NCBI RefSeq assembly: GCF_031143425.1
Contig: NC_090444.1
Span: 1,536,474,782 to 1,536,538,781 of the forward strand
DNA: 64,000 nt
Direction of reading: 5' to 3'
Source: Pleurodeles waltl
Lineage: Eukaryota > Chordata > Amphibia > Caudata > Salamandridae
Within the stretch, counting starts at the first letter, position 1. Each line of letters begins with the position of its first letter. The position numbers and the translations under genes are program-made. Positions 48,640-61,917 of the stretch are shown here, in pieces. The notes below the pieces were generated by a model. The model saw only the letters and a program-made list of their open reading frames with translations, did no database searches and was not told where the DNA came from.

Positions 48640-48938
48640 GGGCCAAATGTGCATAGGTTTGGCTTTGCAATTTCCTAACTGCAAATATTTGCGGTTCGCA
48701 AATAGGAAATCGCAAACACCAATGTACCAATGTATCAATGTGTCTTTGACACAATGTGCAAGTTGCAGTGGGTGGCAAATAGACCTACCTCAGTAATATT
48801 CATGAGGTAGGTCTCGCTTTGCGACCAACTGTGAATAGCAAGAATCACAGGGATGGTGGCCTGCTTGGGTCAGCAGACCACCATGTCTGTGATAGCTTTT
48901 TCAATAAAGCAATTTTTTTTAAATGCAGCCTTTTTTCC
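48640..48938. mobile_element. MITE-like piece (unit 2)
   Basis: Same GGGCCAAATGTGC edge and internal palindromes as unit 1. Confidence 0.45.
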
Positions 48939-49778
48939 TTAACCCCTTGTACGCCATGGACGTAATGGTTACATCCATGGCTGTGCCTCTCAGGTGCCAC
49001 GGACGTCACCATTACGTCCGAGTACCGACCCTCGGGGAAAGCGCTAGCCCAAGCACCACACCACACTCCCGGTCAGGGTTGGAAGGGGAATTGCTTCCTC
49101 TTCCACCTGACCCCCCCATGTCGTCAAAGCGTGATTGCGTGCTGACATCATCAAAGGGTGCAAGAAGCACGGGAAGCCATTTGCTTCCAGCGTGTCTTCA
49201 AGGAGGAGGTGAGTTTCCTCCAGGATTGACCCCTCTGGTTGTCCACCCACTTTTGGAGTTAGTGAGAAAATTGTGTGGGAACTTGGTAGACGACTGTTTA
49301 ACAAAGGTCACCATTTAAATGTAGATAACTTCTACACTGGAGTTCAGTTGTTTAAGGAGTTGTTCAGAGTGGACACTGTTGCTTGTGGCACAATCCGCTC
49401 TAATCGGAAAGGCTATCCAAGAGAGATTGTCTGTAAAAAACTTGAGAAGGGACAGTGCAGTGCCTTGCGGAATGATGAGCTGCCAGCTCTGAAATTTGTA
49501 GACAGGAAGGATGTGTACATGCTAACTACCATCCATGATGAGAGTACTTCACCTGTGGCTGTTTGGGGGCAAGTTGTTGAAGTGTGCCAACTCTGTGCAT
49601 TTTAGACTACAATAAGCATATTGGTGGTGTTGATAGAGTAGATCAGAGGTTGGAACCTTACACTGCTGCTCGTAAGTTTTATGTTTGGTATAAGAAATTA
49701 GCGGTTCACCTGTTCCACATTGCAACTTTATTCGTTTTGACCTACAATTATCCTGATAAATATTATATATTTTTCTAA
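48939..49778 (+). pseudogene. piggyBac remnant (unit 2)
   Basis: TTAA at 48939, same internal deletion and same frameshift as unit 1. Transposase pieces lie at 49273-49605 and 49584-49778, the latter with GGVDRVDQ. Confidence 0.85.
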
Positions 49779-49918
49779 ACACTGTGTGGTGTATTTTTGT
49801 GGTGCTATATGGTGGTATTGTATGATTTATTGCACAAATACTTTACACATTGCCTTCTAAATTAAGCCTGACTGCTCGTGCCAAGCTACCAGAGGGTGGG
49901 CACAGGATAATCTTGGAT
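49779..49918 (+). repeat. LTR tail fragment (unit 2)
   Basis: As in unit 1; carries CTTCTAAATTAAGCC, shared with unit 3, where units 1 and 4 have CTTCTAAGTTAAGCC. Confidence 0.8.
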
Positions 49919-49923
49919 TGGTA

Positions 49924-50757
49924 CTTACCTGCATGTTTTCTAAATTAAATAAACAATTTCATACAAGAAAAACAGATAACCTTCAGAAGCCAAATTGTTG
50001 TTGAGACAGTTGATACCGTGATTTGGCCTTCCAACTTCTATTGAGACTGATCGTGATACCCATTTTAAAAACGAGGTCTTGCACATAATCTGAACACCGT
50101 TTTAAATCAGTCAGAGGTTTCATTGTAATTATCAACCTCAATACTCTGGTGCTGTGGAAAGAGTGAAAGGAACTTTGTAAAACAAATTGACAACTGGTTT
50201 GAAATAGCCTGATGCTTTTTTCGCTTATTTTGAGGAGCATGAGAAGAACTTCCGAGAGAAAGACTGGGTTATCTCCCCATGGAGTCATGGGTAGAGCACT
50301 GACGTTTCCATATGTTCCTTAAGCTGCACCAGTTTTAACATCTGATGACATTGTGCTAGATTATTGCAAGGGTCTGGCAGATATGGTGAGATGCTGTCTC
50401 TCATCAGGTCAATATGGCAACAAAGGAAATCAAGGATATTGCAAGTCAGGAATGAGCCTGGGAACTGGATTGCAGTCCGAAAACAAGCTTTGGAAGGTGG
50501 CGTATCAAGTGATCCTGAAGACAAATACTGCTGTGAAATGTGCAGGTGAGCCTCAGTGGATCCATACTTGTCACGCAATGAGAATGAGAGTTGCAGAAAC
50601 AGTGGATGTATCACTTGGTTCAGAGACAGGCACACAAAGTCAAGCTCGAGGAAAAGCTCAAGTTTGCAGCATTAATTTAGAGGGGGTGAAGAAATTGAGA
50701 ATTTCAAGAATTTTGAAACTGGCGAAGACAATGAGCAAAAGTAAACTGAAGAGTTGA
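49924..50757 (+). pseudogene. Endogenous retrovirus integrase end, broken (unit 3)
   Basis: Same pieces and breaks as unit 1, with the Cys variants of units 2 and 4 in the C-terminal module. Confidence 0.8.
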
Positions 50758-51143
50758 AGTTTCAGGTTAGTGGGATCTCTGACAAAGAACCCGAAATTCC
50801 CGAAATACAGCTTCAAAACACAGATCAGAGTGAAGAGCTGTTACAGTGTAAGAGTCAAAGGCATGAGTCACAACTAGAAGAGGAAGTTTCTGACCTGAGC
50901 AGTGAGAGGTTGCAGTTGAAGGTAAAAGTTAAAAAGACTCCCAGAGGAAAGAATAAGTTCACTGTGAATAGAGGAGACAAAGACAAAACTGATCAGAGCT
51001 CAAGGTTAAGCTCATGTTCAAGTTTGAGTTCGAATTTGAGTTTAAGTCAAAGTACCTTGGAGAGTAAACAATCTCTGGTAAAGACTGTGGCTGAAAGAGA
51101 AGAGTTGAGGAAGACAAACCAGGAAAGAAAATTAGAAAAATAA
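50754..51143 (+). pseudogene. Hydrophilic frame after integrase (unit 3)
   Basis: As unit 1 with one Arg-to-Lys change near 51081, shared with unit 4. Confidence 0.35.
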
Positions 51144-51240
51144 TACACTGTAAGCCAGTAGAGAAGAAATGTGAGAAACCTGCAGATGTAGAACTCGTGG
51201 AAGTGATCCACCAGTAGCTAAGAGATCATTGAGAAAGAGT

Positions 51241-53822
51241 TGCATAAAAGCACCCTTTTTGGCATGGTTAGCTCCCACTGGTATTTGCAACTGAAAGTGC
51301 ACTGGGTTCCTTTTTACCAGGTCCCCAATCCCAGATCTCTTTACCCAAAACTGCACAGTTGTTTCTCCAATATGCAAAATCTTTAGCACCCTCTGTAAGA
51401 CCCAAGTAAATAGTACCCCTGGTAAATAGGGCCTGGGGTACACATAAGAGTCCCTAAGGGCTGAAGCACGAATTGTGCCACCCTGAAGGACCCCTTGCCA
51501 AGCACATGACAGGCTGCCACTGAGGGCTGTGTATCTTGGTGCAGACTAAAGTGAAAACACAGCTTGGCACACAGTCTGTATGCCCTGTCCCCTAATCTGC
51601 ATGCAATATATGTAAGTCACCCCTCCAGCAGGCCTTACAGTCCTGAGGCAGGGTGCATTATATTACAAGTGAAGGATATGCCCCTGCTATGTCTTTGTCG
51701 ATTCCCAGACATAGTAAGTTACCAGGGAAGCCATTTTAAATATATGTGCTGGACACTGGTCACTACAAGTTCCCCAGATACATGATAGCTTCACTGAAGA
51801 GAGGGATATTTGGTGTCAAACATTTCAAATTGTTGAACCCACAGTGATGCCGATGTTGGATTTACCAATACATGCACCCGAGGGCACCTTAGAGGTGCCC
51901 CCTGAAAAACCTCCAACTACTAATGTTTCACCTGACTGGTCCCGACCAGTTCAGACACCTTAGCCACATTTCTGACCCCCTAAGGTGAGAGCCAGGGCTC
52001 TCAGAGCCCAGAGACAGAAGCCTGCACTGAGCGGGGGTGTTGACTCCTACTCCAAGCAGGATGGATATTCCAAGGCAGGAAGCTTCAAAGGCCTTGCCAC
52101 CTTTGTAATGCAGCCCAGGTCTCTCCAAATGGCACAGATGACCACTCCACCTATCCTAACCCCACTTTGTGGCAGCAAGACAAGCAGGAAAATTAGGCAG
52201 ATTAGGAGGTGTGCCCACTTCATGCCAGTCCCACCCCTAAGGTGGACGAGCTGAAGTGGACACCACTTTTTAAGTTCCTCCATCTTGGTTTGGAAGGAAT
52301 TAGGCCACTAGGGTCAGGGTTATGCCCCCTTTCCAAAAGCTCATCATAGAAATGGTGTAGTCACCCTAAAGGTGAGCAACCCGTTGGCTACCATCTGACA
52401 CTCCATGTAACACCCCTAAATTTTGTATTTAGGTGGCACCCTTGAACTGCAGAAGTCAGATACTGACAACCTAAGAAGACCAAGGACAAAGAAGAGTCAC
52501 ACCTGCAGAAGAGGAGAAAAGAAGCAGCTGACCTGGTACCAACCCGGCTAGCCAGTCTGCAATCCTTGATCGACTCAGCACTAAAAAAGATGGCTTGTCC
52601 TGAAGCTAAACCTCCAGAAACACAGGAGGACTGCCTGCCTTCGAAAAAAGGCTCAAGACTCCAGTGAGCTGCAAATCTGGTCCCGAGCCAAATCCAAAAA
52701 AGGATTCTGCAGCCCCCAGAATCACAAAGACCCGACTCCAGAAGTCACCACTGCACCCTCTGTCCACTACCAGAGGTGAAGTGGGCTACTGGTGCTAACA
52801 AAGTTCCCCAGCTGTCCAGAGCCTGAGTCCATTGTGGTTTCACCCCTCCTGGACTCCCTGAATTCACCTGCAGCCTCTGCACACAGGCCCCCTCTCCCAC
52901 AGCCTCTGAGGTTAGAGAAACCAGACACCTAAAGCAACCACTACACCTGTTGCTGCCGGCCCGAGTTGAAGTGAACCCCTGGTGTCAAGAACGTTGCCCA
53001 GCTCTCCTGAGCTCAAGTCCACTGTTCTTTATTCCCTTTGAGACTCCACGACAACGTCTGCAGCCTCAGACCACAGGACCCCCCAACTGCCAGTGCTCCT
53101 GGACAAGGAAACCAGACGCCAAAGGACACCCCTGTATTCATCGCCTCTGGGCCCTGGTGAAGAGGGCCAAATATGCACCTATAACCCCGAGCACCCCATG
53201 CTTGCGACTTACCTGTTGGTTGTTCCTGACTGGCCCCCCCAGCCAGAACCTGCACCCTAAATCCACAAAGACCAATCTGCATGGAAATACACTGGGCACA
53301 CAATGCCATACTATACCCCTGCACTCAGCTGTCCCAGTGCTGCCCGGAATACCCTATTGATGTCGTCCTGACCCTTGCCCCGTGCTCGCCTTAGGTCTAC
53401 AAGATTGGTCCTGTGAGTCATTGTAAAGTGCTTGTTTGCTAAATGTGTATTCCGTCAATAGGTTAACATTGAAGAACTCTGATATTGCACTGTTGATTTT
53501 TACAAGTGAAAAGAATGTATGCTTAAAAAGTACTTACCTTATAATGAAGATCTTGATTTCAAAGTATATATAAAAATAAGAGTTTTTTTTTCTAAATTGG
53601 TCTCAGATTTATTCTTTGAGTGTGTGTCTCATTTATTGCCTCTGTGAGTACAACAAATGCTTTGCACTACCCTCTGATAAGCCTAACTTCTCGGCTATAC
53701 TACCACAAAATATAGCATTAGTCCTATCTACTTTTGCCTCTGCAAACCAATTGAGGATCCACTGGACTCTCTGCATGGTGTACTTCTTTCTAGTACACCA
53801 TATAGAGATCCAGCTTCCGACA
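51241..53822 (+). mobile_element. Solo LTR (unit 3)
   Basis: Starts TGCATAAAAG exactly at 51241 and ends GACA at 53822, same insertion point as unit 1. Confidence 0.6.
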
Positions 53823-55137
53823 AGTGTTCCAAATTAAAAATATTCCTCACCCGAATGGATGTATTTAGCTACAGTTTCTGAAGAGGAAGAAGATGAAACT
53901 GAATTTGATTACTATAGTTTCATGATTCAGTGTCAGTACAAGTTTGAGAGTGAATCTGAGACTGAGTTTGAGACAGAAGAAAAAATACCTTGAATTGAAT
54001 AATGAGACTTTTGAAACATTTTGAGACTGCCATTCAATAAAGGAACTGAGATTTGAAGTAATTTATTTTAAATGATCTTTTGAAAAGAGTAGCTGTAAAG
54101 ATTATTTTAAATTTTTGGTTTGTATATCACTTTAACAAAATAAGAAGGAAAGAAGAAAAATCTTTTTATAAGAAAGAATTTGTGCCTCAATAAATGATGA
54201 AATACAGCAAAGGTTGAAAAACAGTAGTGTTAATAAAATTGATAATAATATTAGTCGTTTTAGAGAGAGTGTTATGCTATTGACACCTTTGGGGTATGAT
54301 TCAGATTATATTATTAATGCTAATTTTCAAATTACTACTAAAAGAAATGAGCACAAAATGATGTACCAGTTCATAGAGAATATTTACTTAGTGGATTTAA
54401 GGATAATATTTGCTTATTAAAATGAATAAAGAATATGAGGCTATAAAAAAGATTAATATGTGTTACATTTGTGCTCATCTTCCTACATTACTGGAGAGGG
54501 TTCCAGTTATGTTCAGTTACCTATTTCATATTCTGGTAATATGAACATTACAACTTTTAATCAAGAGTATTTCCTTTCCCCTTATTTGACTGATTTTAAT
54601 GTTTTTTTAGAATATTTGCCTCTCAGAAAAGATAATAAAGGAAACAAGGTGAATTCTTGAGAGTGATTGCACAAAGCAGACATGATACTAACACTGTTCA
54701 AGATTATAAATGTCTTTTGATTAGCAAAGAGCACAATTTCATTTTGAAAATAAATGAGAGGGGAGTAAAAGTTGTGAGAAACTGGGAAGAACAGAAAATT
54801 GTGTTACAACAGATATTGGAGGAAGAGGATTTTTGATTGACAGGGTAATATCCTAGATTGAGAATGGAGCAGGAAATGAGAGGTGAACTGTGTATGGTGA
54901 GGTGTGGTTCTTCAAAAAAAGGTAAAGTAGAATTAGTAGGAGAAAGTGCATGTGCTATAGGAGTTATGAAGTCAGTGGGAATTATTTGATTGGAGGAGAA
55001 CCTATAGTGAGGGGAATTTATTATGTTTGTTGGAAAATTGCTTATTTCAATTTTCAAAAATTGGATTGGTTCATGATGGAAAACAGCTTTGTTGTTTCCT
55101 AGGGTTTACCATGTGGATGAGATAAATGAAGACCCTA
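53823..55137 (+). pseudogene. Probable env remnant (unit 3)
   Basis: As unit 1, 1 bp shorter in an A run near 53985; a GGGGTATG variant (about 54291) changes Val to Gly and is shared with unit 4. Confidence 0.4.
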
Positions 55138-55436
55138 GGGCCAAATGTTCATAGGTTTGGCTTTGCAATTTCCTAACTGCAAATATTTGCGGTTTGCAAA
55201 TAGGAAATCGCAAACACCAATGTACCAATGTATCAATGTGTCTTTGACACAATGTGCAAGTTGCAGTGGGTGGCAAATAGACCTACCTCAGTAATATTCA
55301 TGAGGTAGGTCTCGCTTTGCGACCAACTGTGAATAGCAAGAATCACAGGGATGGTGGCCTGCTTGGGTCAGCAGACCACCATGTCTGTGATAGCTTTTTC
55401 AATAAAGCAATTTTTTTAAAATGCAGCCTTTTTTCC
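55138..55436. mobile_element. MITE-like piece (unit 3)
   Basis: Same structure as unit 1, with private GCGGTTTGCAAATAGG near 55189. Confidence 0.45.
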
Positions 55437-56259
55437 TTAACCCCTTGTACGCCATGGACGTAATGGTTACATCCATGGCTGTGCCTCTCAGGTGCCACGG
55501 ACGTCACCATTACGTCCGAGTACCGACCCTCGGGGAAAGCGCTAGCCCAAGCGCCACACCACACAACACCATTGCTTCCTCTTCCACCTGACCCCCCCAT
55601 GTCGTCAAAGCGTGATTGCGTGCTGACATCATCAAAGGGTGCAAGAAGCACGGGAAGCCATTTGCTTCCAGCGTGTCTTCAAGGAGGAGGTGAGTTTCCT
55701 CCAGGATTGACCCCTCTGGTTGTCCACCCACTTTTGGAGTTAGTGAGAAAATTGTGTGGGAACTTGTTAGACGACTGTTTAACAAAGGTCACCATTTAAA
55801 TGTAGATAACTTCTACACTGGAGTTCAGTTGTTTAAGGAGTTGTTCAGAGTGGACACTGTTGCTTGTGGCACAATCCGCTCTAATCGGAAAGGCTATCCG
55901 AGAGAGATTGTCTGTAAAAAACTTGAGAAGGGACAGTGCAGTGCCTTGCGGAATGATGAGCTGCCAGCTCTGAAATTTGTAGACAGGAAGGATGTGTACA
56001 TGCTAACTACCATCCATGATGAGAGTACTTCACCTGTGGCTGTTTGGGGGCAAGTTGTTGAAGTGTGCCAACTCTGTGCATTTTAGACTACAATAAGCAT
56101 ATTGGTGGTGTTGATAGAGTAGATCAGAGGTTGGAACCTTACACTGCTGCTCGTAAGTTTTATGTTTGGTATAAGAAATTAGCGGTTCACCTGTTCCACA
56201 TTGCAACTTTATTCGTTTTGACCTACAATTATCCTGATAAATATTATATATTTTTCTAA
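55437..56259 (+). pseudogene. piggyBac remnant with altered 5' region (unit 3)
   Basis: TTAA at 55437. After CCACACCACAC a 23-bp stretch present in units 1 and 2 is replaced by AACACC. Transposase pieces lie at 55754-56086 and 56065-56259. Confidence 0.85.
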
Positions 56260-56399
56260 ACACTGTGTGGTGTATTTTTGTGGTGCTATATGGTGGTATT
56301 GTATGATTTATTGCACAAATACTTTACACATTGCCTTCTAAATTAAGCCTGACTGCTCGTGCCAAGCTACCAGAGGGTGGGCACAGGATAATCTTGGAT
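56260..56399 (+). repeat. LTR tail fragment (unit 3)
   Basis: As in units 1 and 2, cut at the junction after ATCTTGGATTG. Confidence 0.8.
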
Positions 56400-56404
56400 T
56401 GGTA

Positions 56405-57238
56405 CTTACCTGCATGTTTTCTAAATTAAATAAACAATTTCATACAAGAAAAACAGATAACCTTCAGAAGCCAAATTGTTGTTGAGACAGTTGATACCGT
56501 GATTTGGCCTTCCAACTTCTATTGAGACTGATCGTGATACCCATTTTAAAAACGAGGTCTTGCACATAATCTGAACACCGTTTTAAATCAGTCAGAGGTT
56601 TCATTGTAATTATCAACCTCAATACTCTGGTGCTGTGGAAAGAGTGAAAGGAACTTTGTAAAACAAATTGACAACTGGTTTGCAATAGCCTGATGCTTTT
56701 TTCGCTTATTTTGAGGAGCATGAGAAGAACTTCCGAGAGAAAGACTGGGTTATCTCCCCATGGAGTCATGGGTAGAGCACTGACGTTTCCATATGTTCCT
56801 TAAGCTGCACTAGTTTTAATATCTGATGACATTGTGCTAGATTATTGCAAGGGTCTGGCAGATATGGTGAGATGCTGTCTCTCATCAGGTCAATATGGCA
56901 ACAAAGGAAATCAAGGATATTGCAAGTCAGGAATGAGCCTGGGAACTGGATTGCAGTCCGAAAACAAGCTTTGGAAGGTGGCGTATCAAGTGATCCTGAA
57001 GACAAATACTGCTGTGAAATGTGCAGGTGAGCCTCAGTGGATCCATACTTGTCACGCAATGAGAATGAGAGTTGCAGAAACAGTGGATGTATCACTTGGT
57101 TCAGAGACAGGCACACAAAGTCAAGCTCGAGGAAAAGCTCAAGTTTGCAGCATTAATTTAGAGGGGGTGAAGAAATTGAGAATTTCAAGAATTTTGAAAC
57201 TGGCGAAGACAATGAGCAAAAGTAAACTGAAGAGTTGA
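56405..57238 (+). pseudogene. Endogenous retrovirus integrase end, broken (unit 4)
   Basis: Same pieces and stops as the other copies; a private TTGCAATAGCC (about 56681) replaces TTGAAATAGCC. Confidence 0.8.
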
Positions 57239-57624
57239 AGTTTCAGGTTAGTGGGATCTCTGACAAAGAACCCGAAATTCCCGAAATACAGCTTCAAAAC
57301 ACAGATCAGAGTGAAGAGCTGTTACAGTGTAAGAGTCAAAGGCATGAGTCACAACTAGAAGAGGAAGTTTCTGACCTGAGCAGTGAGAGGTTGCAGTTGA
57401 AGGTAAAAGTTAAAAAGACTCCCAGAGGAAAGAATAAGTTCACTGTGAATAGAGGAGACAAAGACAAAACTGATCAGAGCTCAAGGTTAAGCTCATGTTC
57501 AAGTTTGAGTTCGAATTTGAGTTTAAGTCAAAGTACCTTGGAGAGTAAACAATCTCTGGTAAAGACTGTGGCTGAAAGAGAAGAGTTGAGGAAGACAAAC
57601 CAGGAAAGAAAATTAGAAAAATAA
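57235..57624 (+). pseudogene. Hydrophilic frame after integrase (unit 4)
   Basis: Same predicted peptide as unit 3. Confidence 0.35.
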
Positions 57625-57721
57625 TACACTGTAAGCCAGTAGAGAAGAAATGTGAGAAACCTGCAGATGTAGAACTCGTGGAAGTGATCCACCAGTAGCT
57701 AAGAGATCATTGAGAAAGAGT

Positions 57722-60303
57722 TGCATAAAAGCACCCTTTTTGGCATGGTTAGCTCCCACTGGTATTTGCAACTGAAAGTGCACTGGGTTCCTTTTTACCA
57801 GGTCCCCAATCCCAGATCTCTTTACCCAAAACTGCACAGTTGTTTCTCCAATATGCAAAATCTTTAGCACCCTCTGTAAGACCCAAGTAAATAGTACCCC
57901 TGGTAAATAGGGCCTGGGGTACACATAAGAGTCCCTAAGGGCTGGAGCACGAATTGTGCCACCCTGAAGGACCCCTTGCCAAGCACATGACAGGCTGCCA
58001 CTGAGGGCTGTGTATCTTGGTGCAGACTAAAGTGAAAACACAGCTTGGCACACAGTCTGTATGCCCTGTCCCCTAATCTGCATGCAATATATGTAAGTCA
58101 CCCCTCCAGCAGGCCTTACAGTCCTGAGGCAGGGTGCATTATATTACAAGTGAAGGATATGCCCCTGCTATGTCTTTGTCGATTCCCAGACATAGTAAGT
58201 TACCAGGGAAGCCATTTTAAATATATGTGCTGGACACTGGTCACTACAAGTTCCCCAGATACATGATAGCTTCACTGAAGAGAGGGATATTTGGTGTCAA
58301 ACATTTCATATTGTTGAACCCACAGTGATGCCGATGTTGGATTTACCAATACATGCACCCGAGGGCACCTTAGAGGTGCCCCCTGAAAAACCTCCAACTA
58401 CTAATGTTTCACCTGACTGGTCCCGACCAGTTCAGACACCTTAGCCACATTTCTGACCCCCTAAGGTGAGAGCCAGGGCTCTCAGAGCCCAGAGACAGAA
58501 GCCTGCACTGAGCGGGGGTGTTGACTCCTACTCCAAGCAGGATGGATATTCCAAGGCAGGAAGCTTCAAAGGCCTTGCCACCTTTGTAATGCAGCCCAGG
58601 TCTCTCCAAATGGCACAGATGACCACTCCACCTATCCTAACCCCACTTTGTGGCAGCAAGACAAGCAGGAAAATTAGGCAGATTAGGAGGTGTGCCCACT
58701 TCATGCCAGTCCCACCCCTAAGGTGGACGAGCTGAAGTGGACACCACTTTTTAAGTTCCTCCATCTTGGTTTGGAAGGAATTAGGCCACTAGGGTCAGGG
58801 TTATGCCCCCTTTCCAAAAGCTCATCATAGAAATGGTGTAGTCACCCTAAAGGTGAGCAACCCGTTGGCTACCATCTGACACTCCATGTAACACCCCTAA
58901 ATTTTGTATTTAGGTGGCACCCTTGAACTGCAGAAGTCAGATACTGACAACCTAAGAAGACCAAGGACAAAGAAGAGTCACACCTGCAGAAGAGGAGAAA
59001 AGAAGCAGCTGACCTGGTACCAACCCGGCTAGCCAGTCTGCAATCCTTGATGGACTCAGCACTAAAAAAGATGGCTTGTCCTGAAGCTAAACCTCCAGAA
59101 ACACAGGAGGACTGCCTGCCTTCGAAAAAAGGCTCAAGACTCCAGTGAGCTGCAAATCTGGTCCCGAGCCAAATCCAAAAAAGGATTCTGCAGCCCCCAG
59201 AATCACAAAGACCCGACTCCAGAAGTCACCACTGCACCCTCTGTCCACTACCAGAGGTGAAGTGGGCTACTGGTGCTAACAAAGTTCCCCAGCTGTCCAG
59301 AGCCTGAGTCCATTGTGGTTTCACCCCTCCTGGACTCCCTGAATTCACCTGCAGCCTCTGCACACAGGCCCCCTCTCCCACAGCCTCTGAGGTTAGAGAA
59401 ACCAGACACCTAAAGCAACCACTACACCTGTTGCTGCCGGCCCGAGTTGAAGTGAACCCCTGGTGTCAAGAACGTTGCCCAGCTCTCCTGAGCTCAAGTC
59501 CACTGTTCTTTATTCCCTTTGAGACTCCACGACAACGTCTGCAGCCTCAGACCACAGGACCCCCCAACTGCCAGTGCTCCTGGACAAGGAAACCAGACGC
59601 CAAAGGACACCCCTGTATTCATCGCCTCTGGGCCCTGGTGAAGAGGGCCAAATATGCACCTATAACCCCGAGCACCCCATGCTTGCGACTTACCTGTTGG
59701 TTGTTCCTGACTGGCCCCCCCAGCCAGAACCTGCACCCTAAATCCACAAAGACCAATCTGCATTGAAATACACTGGGCACACAATGCCATACTATACCCC
59801 TGCACTCAGCTGTCCCAGTGCTGCCCGGAATACCCTATTGATGTCGTCCTGACCCTTGCCCCGTGCTCGCCTTAGGTCTACAAGATTGGTCCTGTGAGTC
59901 ATTGTAAAGTGCTTGTTTGCTAAATGTGTATTCCGTCAATAGGTTAACATTGAAGAACTCTGATATTGCACTGTTGATTTTTACAAGTGAAAAGAATGTA
60001 TGCTTAAAAAGTACTTACCTTATAATGAAGATCTTGATTTCAAAGTATATATAAAAATAAGAGTTTTTTTTTCTAAATTGGTCTCAGATTTATTCTTTGA
60101 GTGTGTGTCTCATTTATTGCCTCTGTGAGTACAACAAATGCTTTGCACTACCCTCTGATAAGCCTAACTTCTCGGCTATACTACCACAAAATATAGCATT
60201 AGTCCTATCTACTTTTGCCTCTGCAAACCAATTGAGGATCCACTGGACTCTCTGCATGGTGTACTTCTTTCTAGTACACCATATAGAGATCCAGCTTCCG
60301 ACA
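57722..60303 (+). mobile_element. Solo LTR (unit 4)
   Basis: Starts TGCATAAAAG at 57722, same insertion point as the other copies. Confidence 0.6.
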
Positions 60304-61618
60304 AGTGTTCCAAATTAAAAATATTCCTCACCCGAATGGATGTATTTAGCTACAGTTTCTGAAGAGGAAGAAGATGAAACTGAATTTGATTACTATAGTT
60401 TCATGATTCAGTGTCAGTACAAGTTTGAGAGTGAATCTGAGACTGAGTTTGAGACAGAAGAAAAAATACCTTGAATTGAATAATGAGACTTTTGAAACAT
60501 TTTGAGACTGCCATTCAATAAAGGAACTGAGATTTGAAGTAATTTATTTTAAATGATCTTTTGAAAAGAGTAGCTGTAAAGATTATTTTAAATTTTTGGT
60601 TTGTATATCACTTTAACAAAATAAGAAGGAAAGAAGAAAAATCTTTTTATAAGAAAGAATTTGTGCCTCAGTAAATGATGAAATACAGCAAAGGTTGAAA
60701 AACAGTAGTGTTAATAAAATTGATAATAATATTAGTCGTTTTAGAGAGAGTGTTATGCTATTGACACCTTTGGGGTATGATTCAGATTATATTATTAATG
60801 CTAATTTTCAAATTACTACTAAAAGAAATGAGCACAAAATGATGTACCAGTTCATAGAGAATATTTACTTAGTGGATTTAAGGATAATATTTGCTTATTA
60901 AAATGAATAAAGAATATGTAGCTATAAAAAAGATTAATATGTGTTACATTTGTGCTCATCTTCCTACATTACTGGAGAGGGTTCCAGTTATGTTCAGTTA
61001 CCTATTTCATATTCTGGTAATATGAACATTACAACTTTTAATCAAGAGTATTTCCTTTCCCCTTATTTGACTGATTTTAATGTTTTTTTAGAATATTTGC
61101 CTCTCAGAAAAGATAATAAAGGAAACAAGGTGAATTCTTGAGAGTGATTGCACAAAGCAGACATGATACTAACACTGTTCAAGATTATAAATGTCTTTTG
61201 ATTAGCAAAGAGCACAATTTCATTTTGAAAATAAATGAGAGGGGAGTAAAAGTTGTGAGAAACTGGGAAGAACAGAAAATTGTGTTACAACAGATATTGG
61301 AGGAAGAGGATTTTTGATTGACAGGGTAATATCCTAGATTGAGAATGGAGCAGGAAATGAGAGGTGAACTGTGTATGGTGAGGTGTGGTTCTTCAAAAAA
61401 AGGTAAAGTAGAATTAGTAGGAGAAAGTGCATGTGCTATAGGAGTTATGAAGTCAGTGGGAATTATTTGATTGGAGGAGAACCTATAGTGAGGGGAATTT
61501 ATTATGTTTGTTGGAAAATTGCTTATTTCAATTTTCAAAAATTGGATTGGTTCATGATGGAAAACAGCTTTGTTGTTTCCTAGGGTTTACCATGTGGATG
61601 AGATAAATGAAGACCCTA
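60304..61618 (+). pseudogene. Probable env remnant (unit 4)
   Basis: As unit 3, with private GCCTCAGTAAATG near 60665. Confidence 0.4.
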
Positions 61619-61917
61619 GGGCCAAATGTTCATAGGTTTGGCTTTGCAATTTCCTAACTGCAAATATTTGCGGTTCGCAAATAGGAAATCGCAAACACCA
61701 ATGTACCAATGTATCAATGTGTCTTTGACACAATGTGCAAGTTGCAGTGGGTGGCAAATAGACCTACCTCAGTAATATTCATGAGGTAGGTCTCGCTTTG
61801 CGACCAACTGTGAATAGCAAGAATCACAGGGATGGTGGCCTGCTTGGGTCAGCAGACCACCATGTCTGTGATAGCTTTTTCAATAAAGCAATTTTTTTAA
61901 AATGCAGCCTTTTTTCC
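61619..61917. mobile_element. MITE-like piece (unit 4)
   Basis: As in the other units. Confidence 0.45.

Larger units (their letters stand above)
43420..49918 (+). repeat. Array unit 2 (6499 bp)
   Basis: Same length as unit 1. Private variants include GGCCAGTAGGG (about 45806), CCCGAGCTAACTCC (about 46183), CCCCTACATTTTG (about 45915) and AGTTAACTGAAG (about 44243), which ends the integrase frame earlier. It shares GATGGACTC (46070) and GCATTGAAATAC (about 46780) with unit 4 but not with units 1 or 3. Confidence 0.95.
49919..56399 (+). repeat. Array unit 3 (6481 bp)
   Basis: Shares with unit 4 a 1-bp deletion in an A run (about 53985), a complex indel (about 55564) and many substitutions. 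Private variants include CTGCACCAGTTTTAACATC (50325-50343) and AACTTGTTAGACG (about 55762). It shares GATCGACTC (about 52568) and GCATGGAAATAC (about 53279) with unit 1. Confidence 0.95.
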
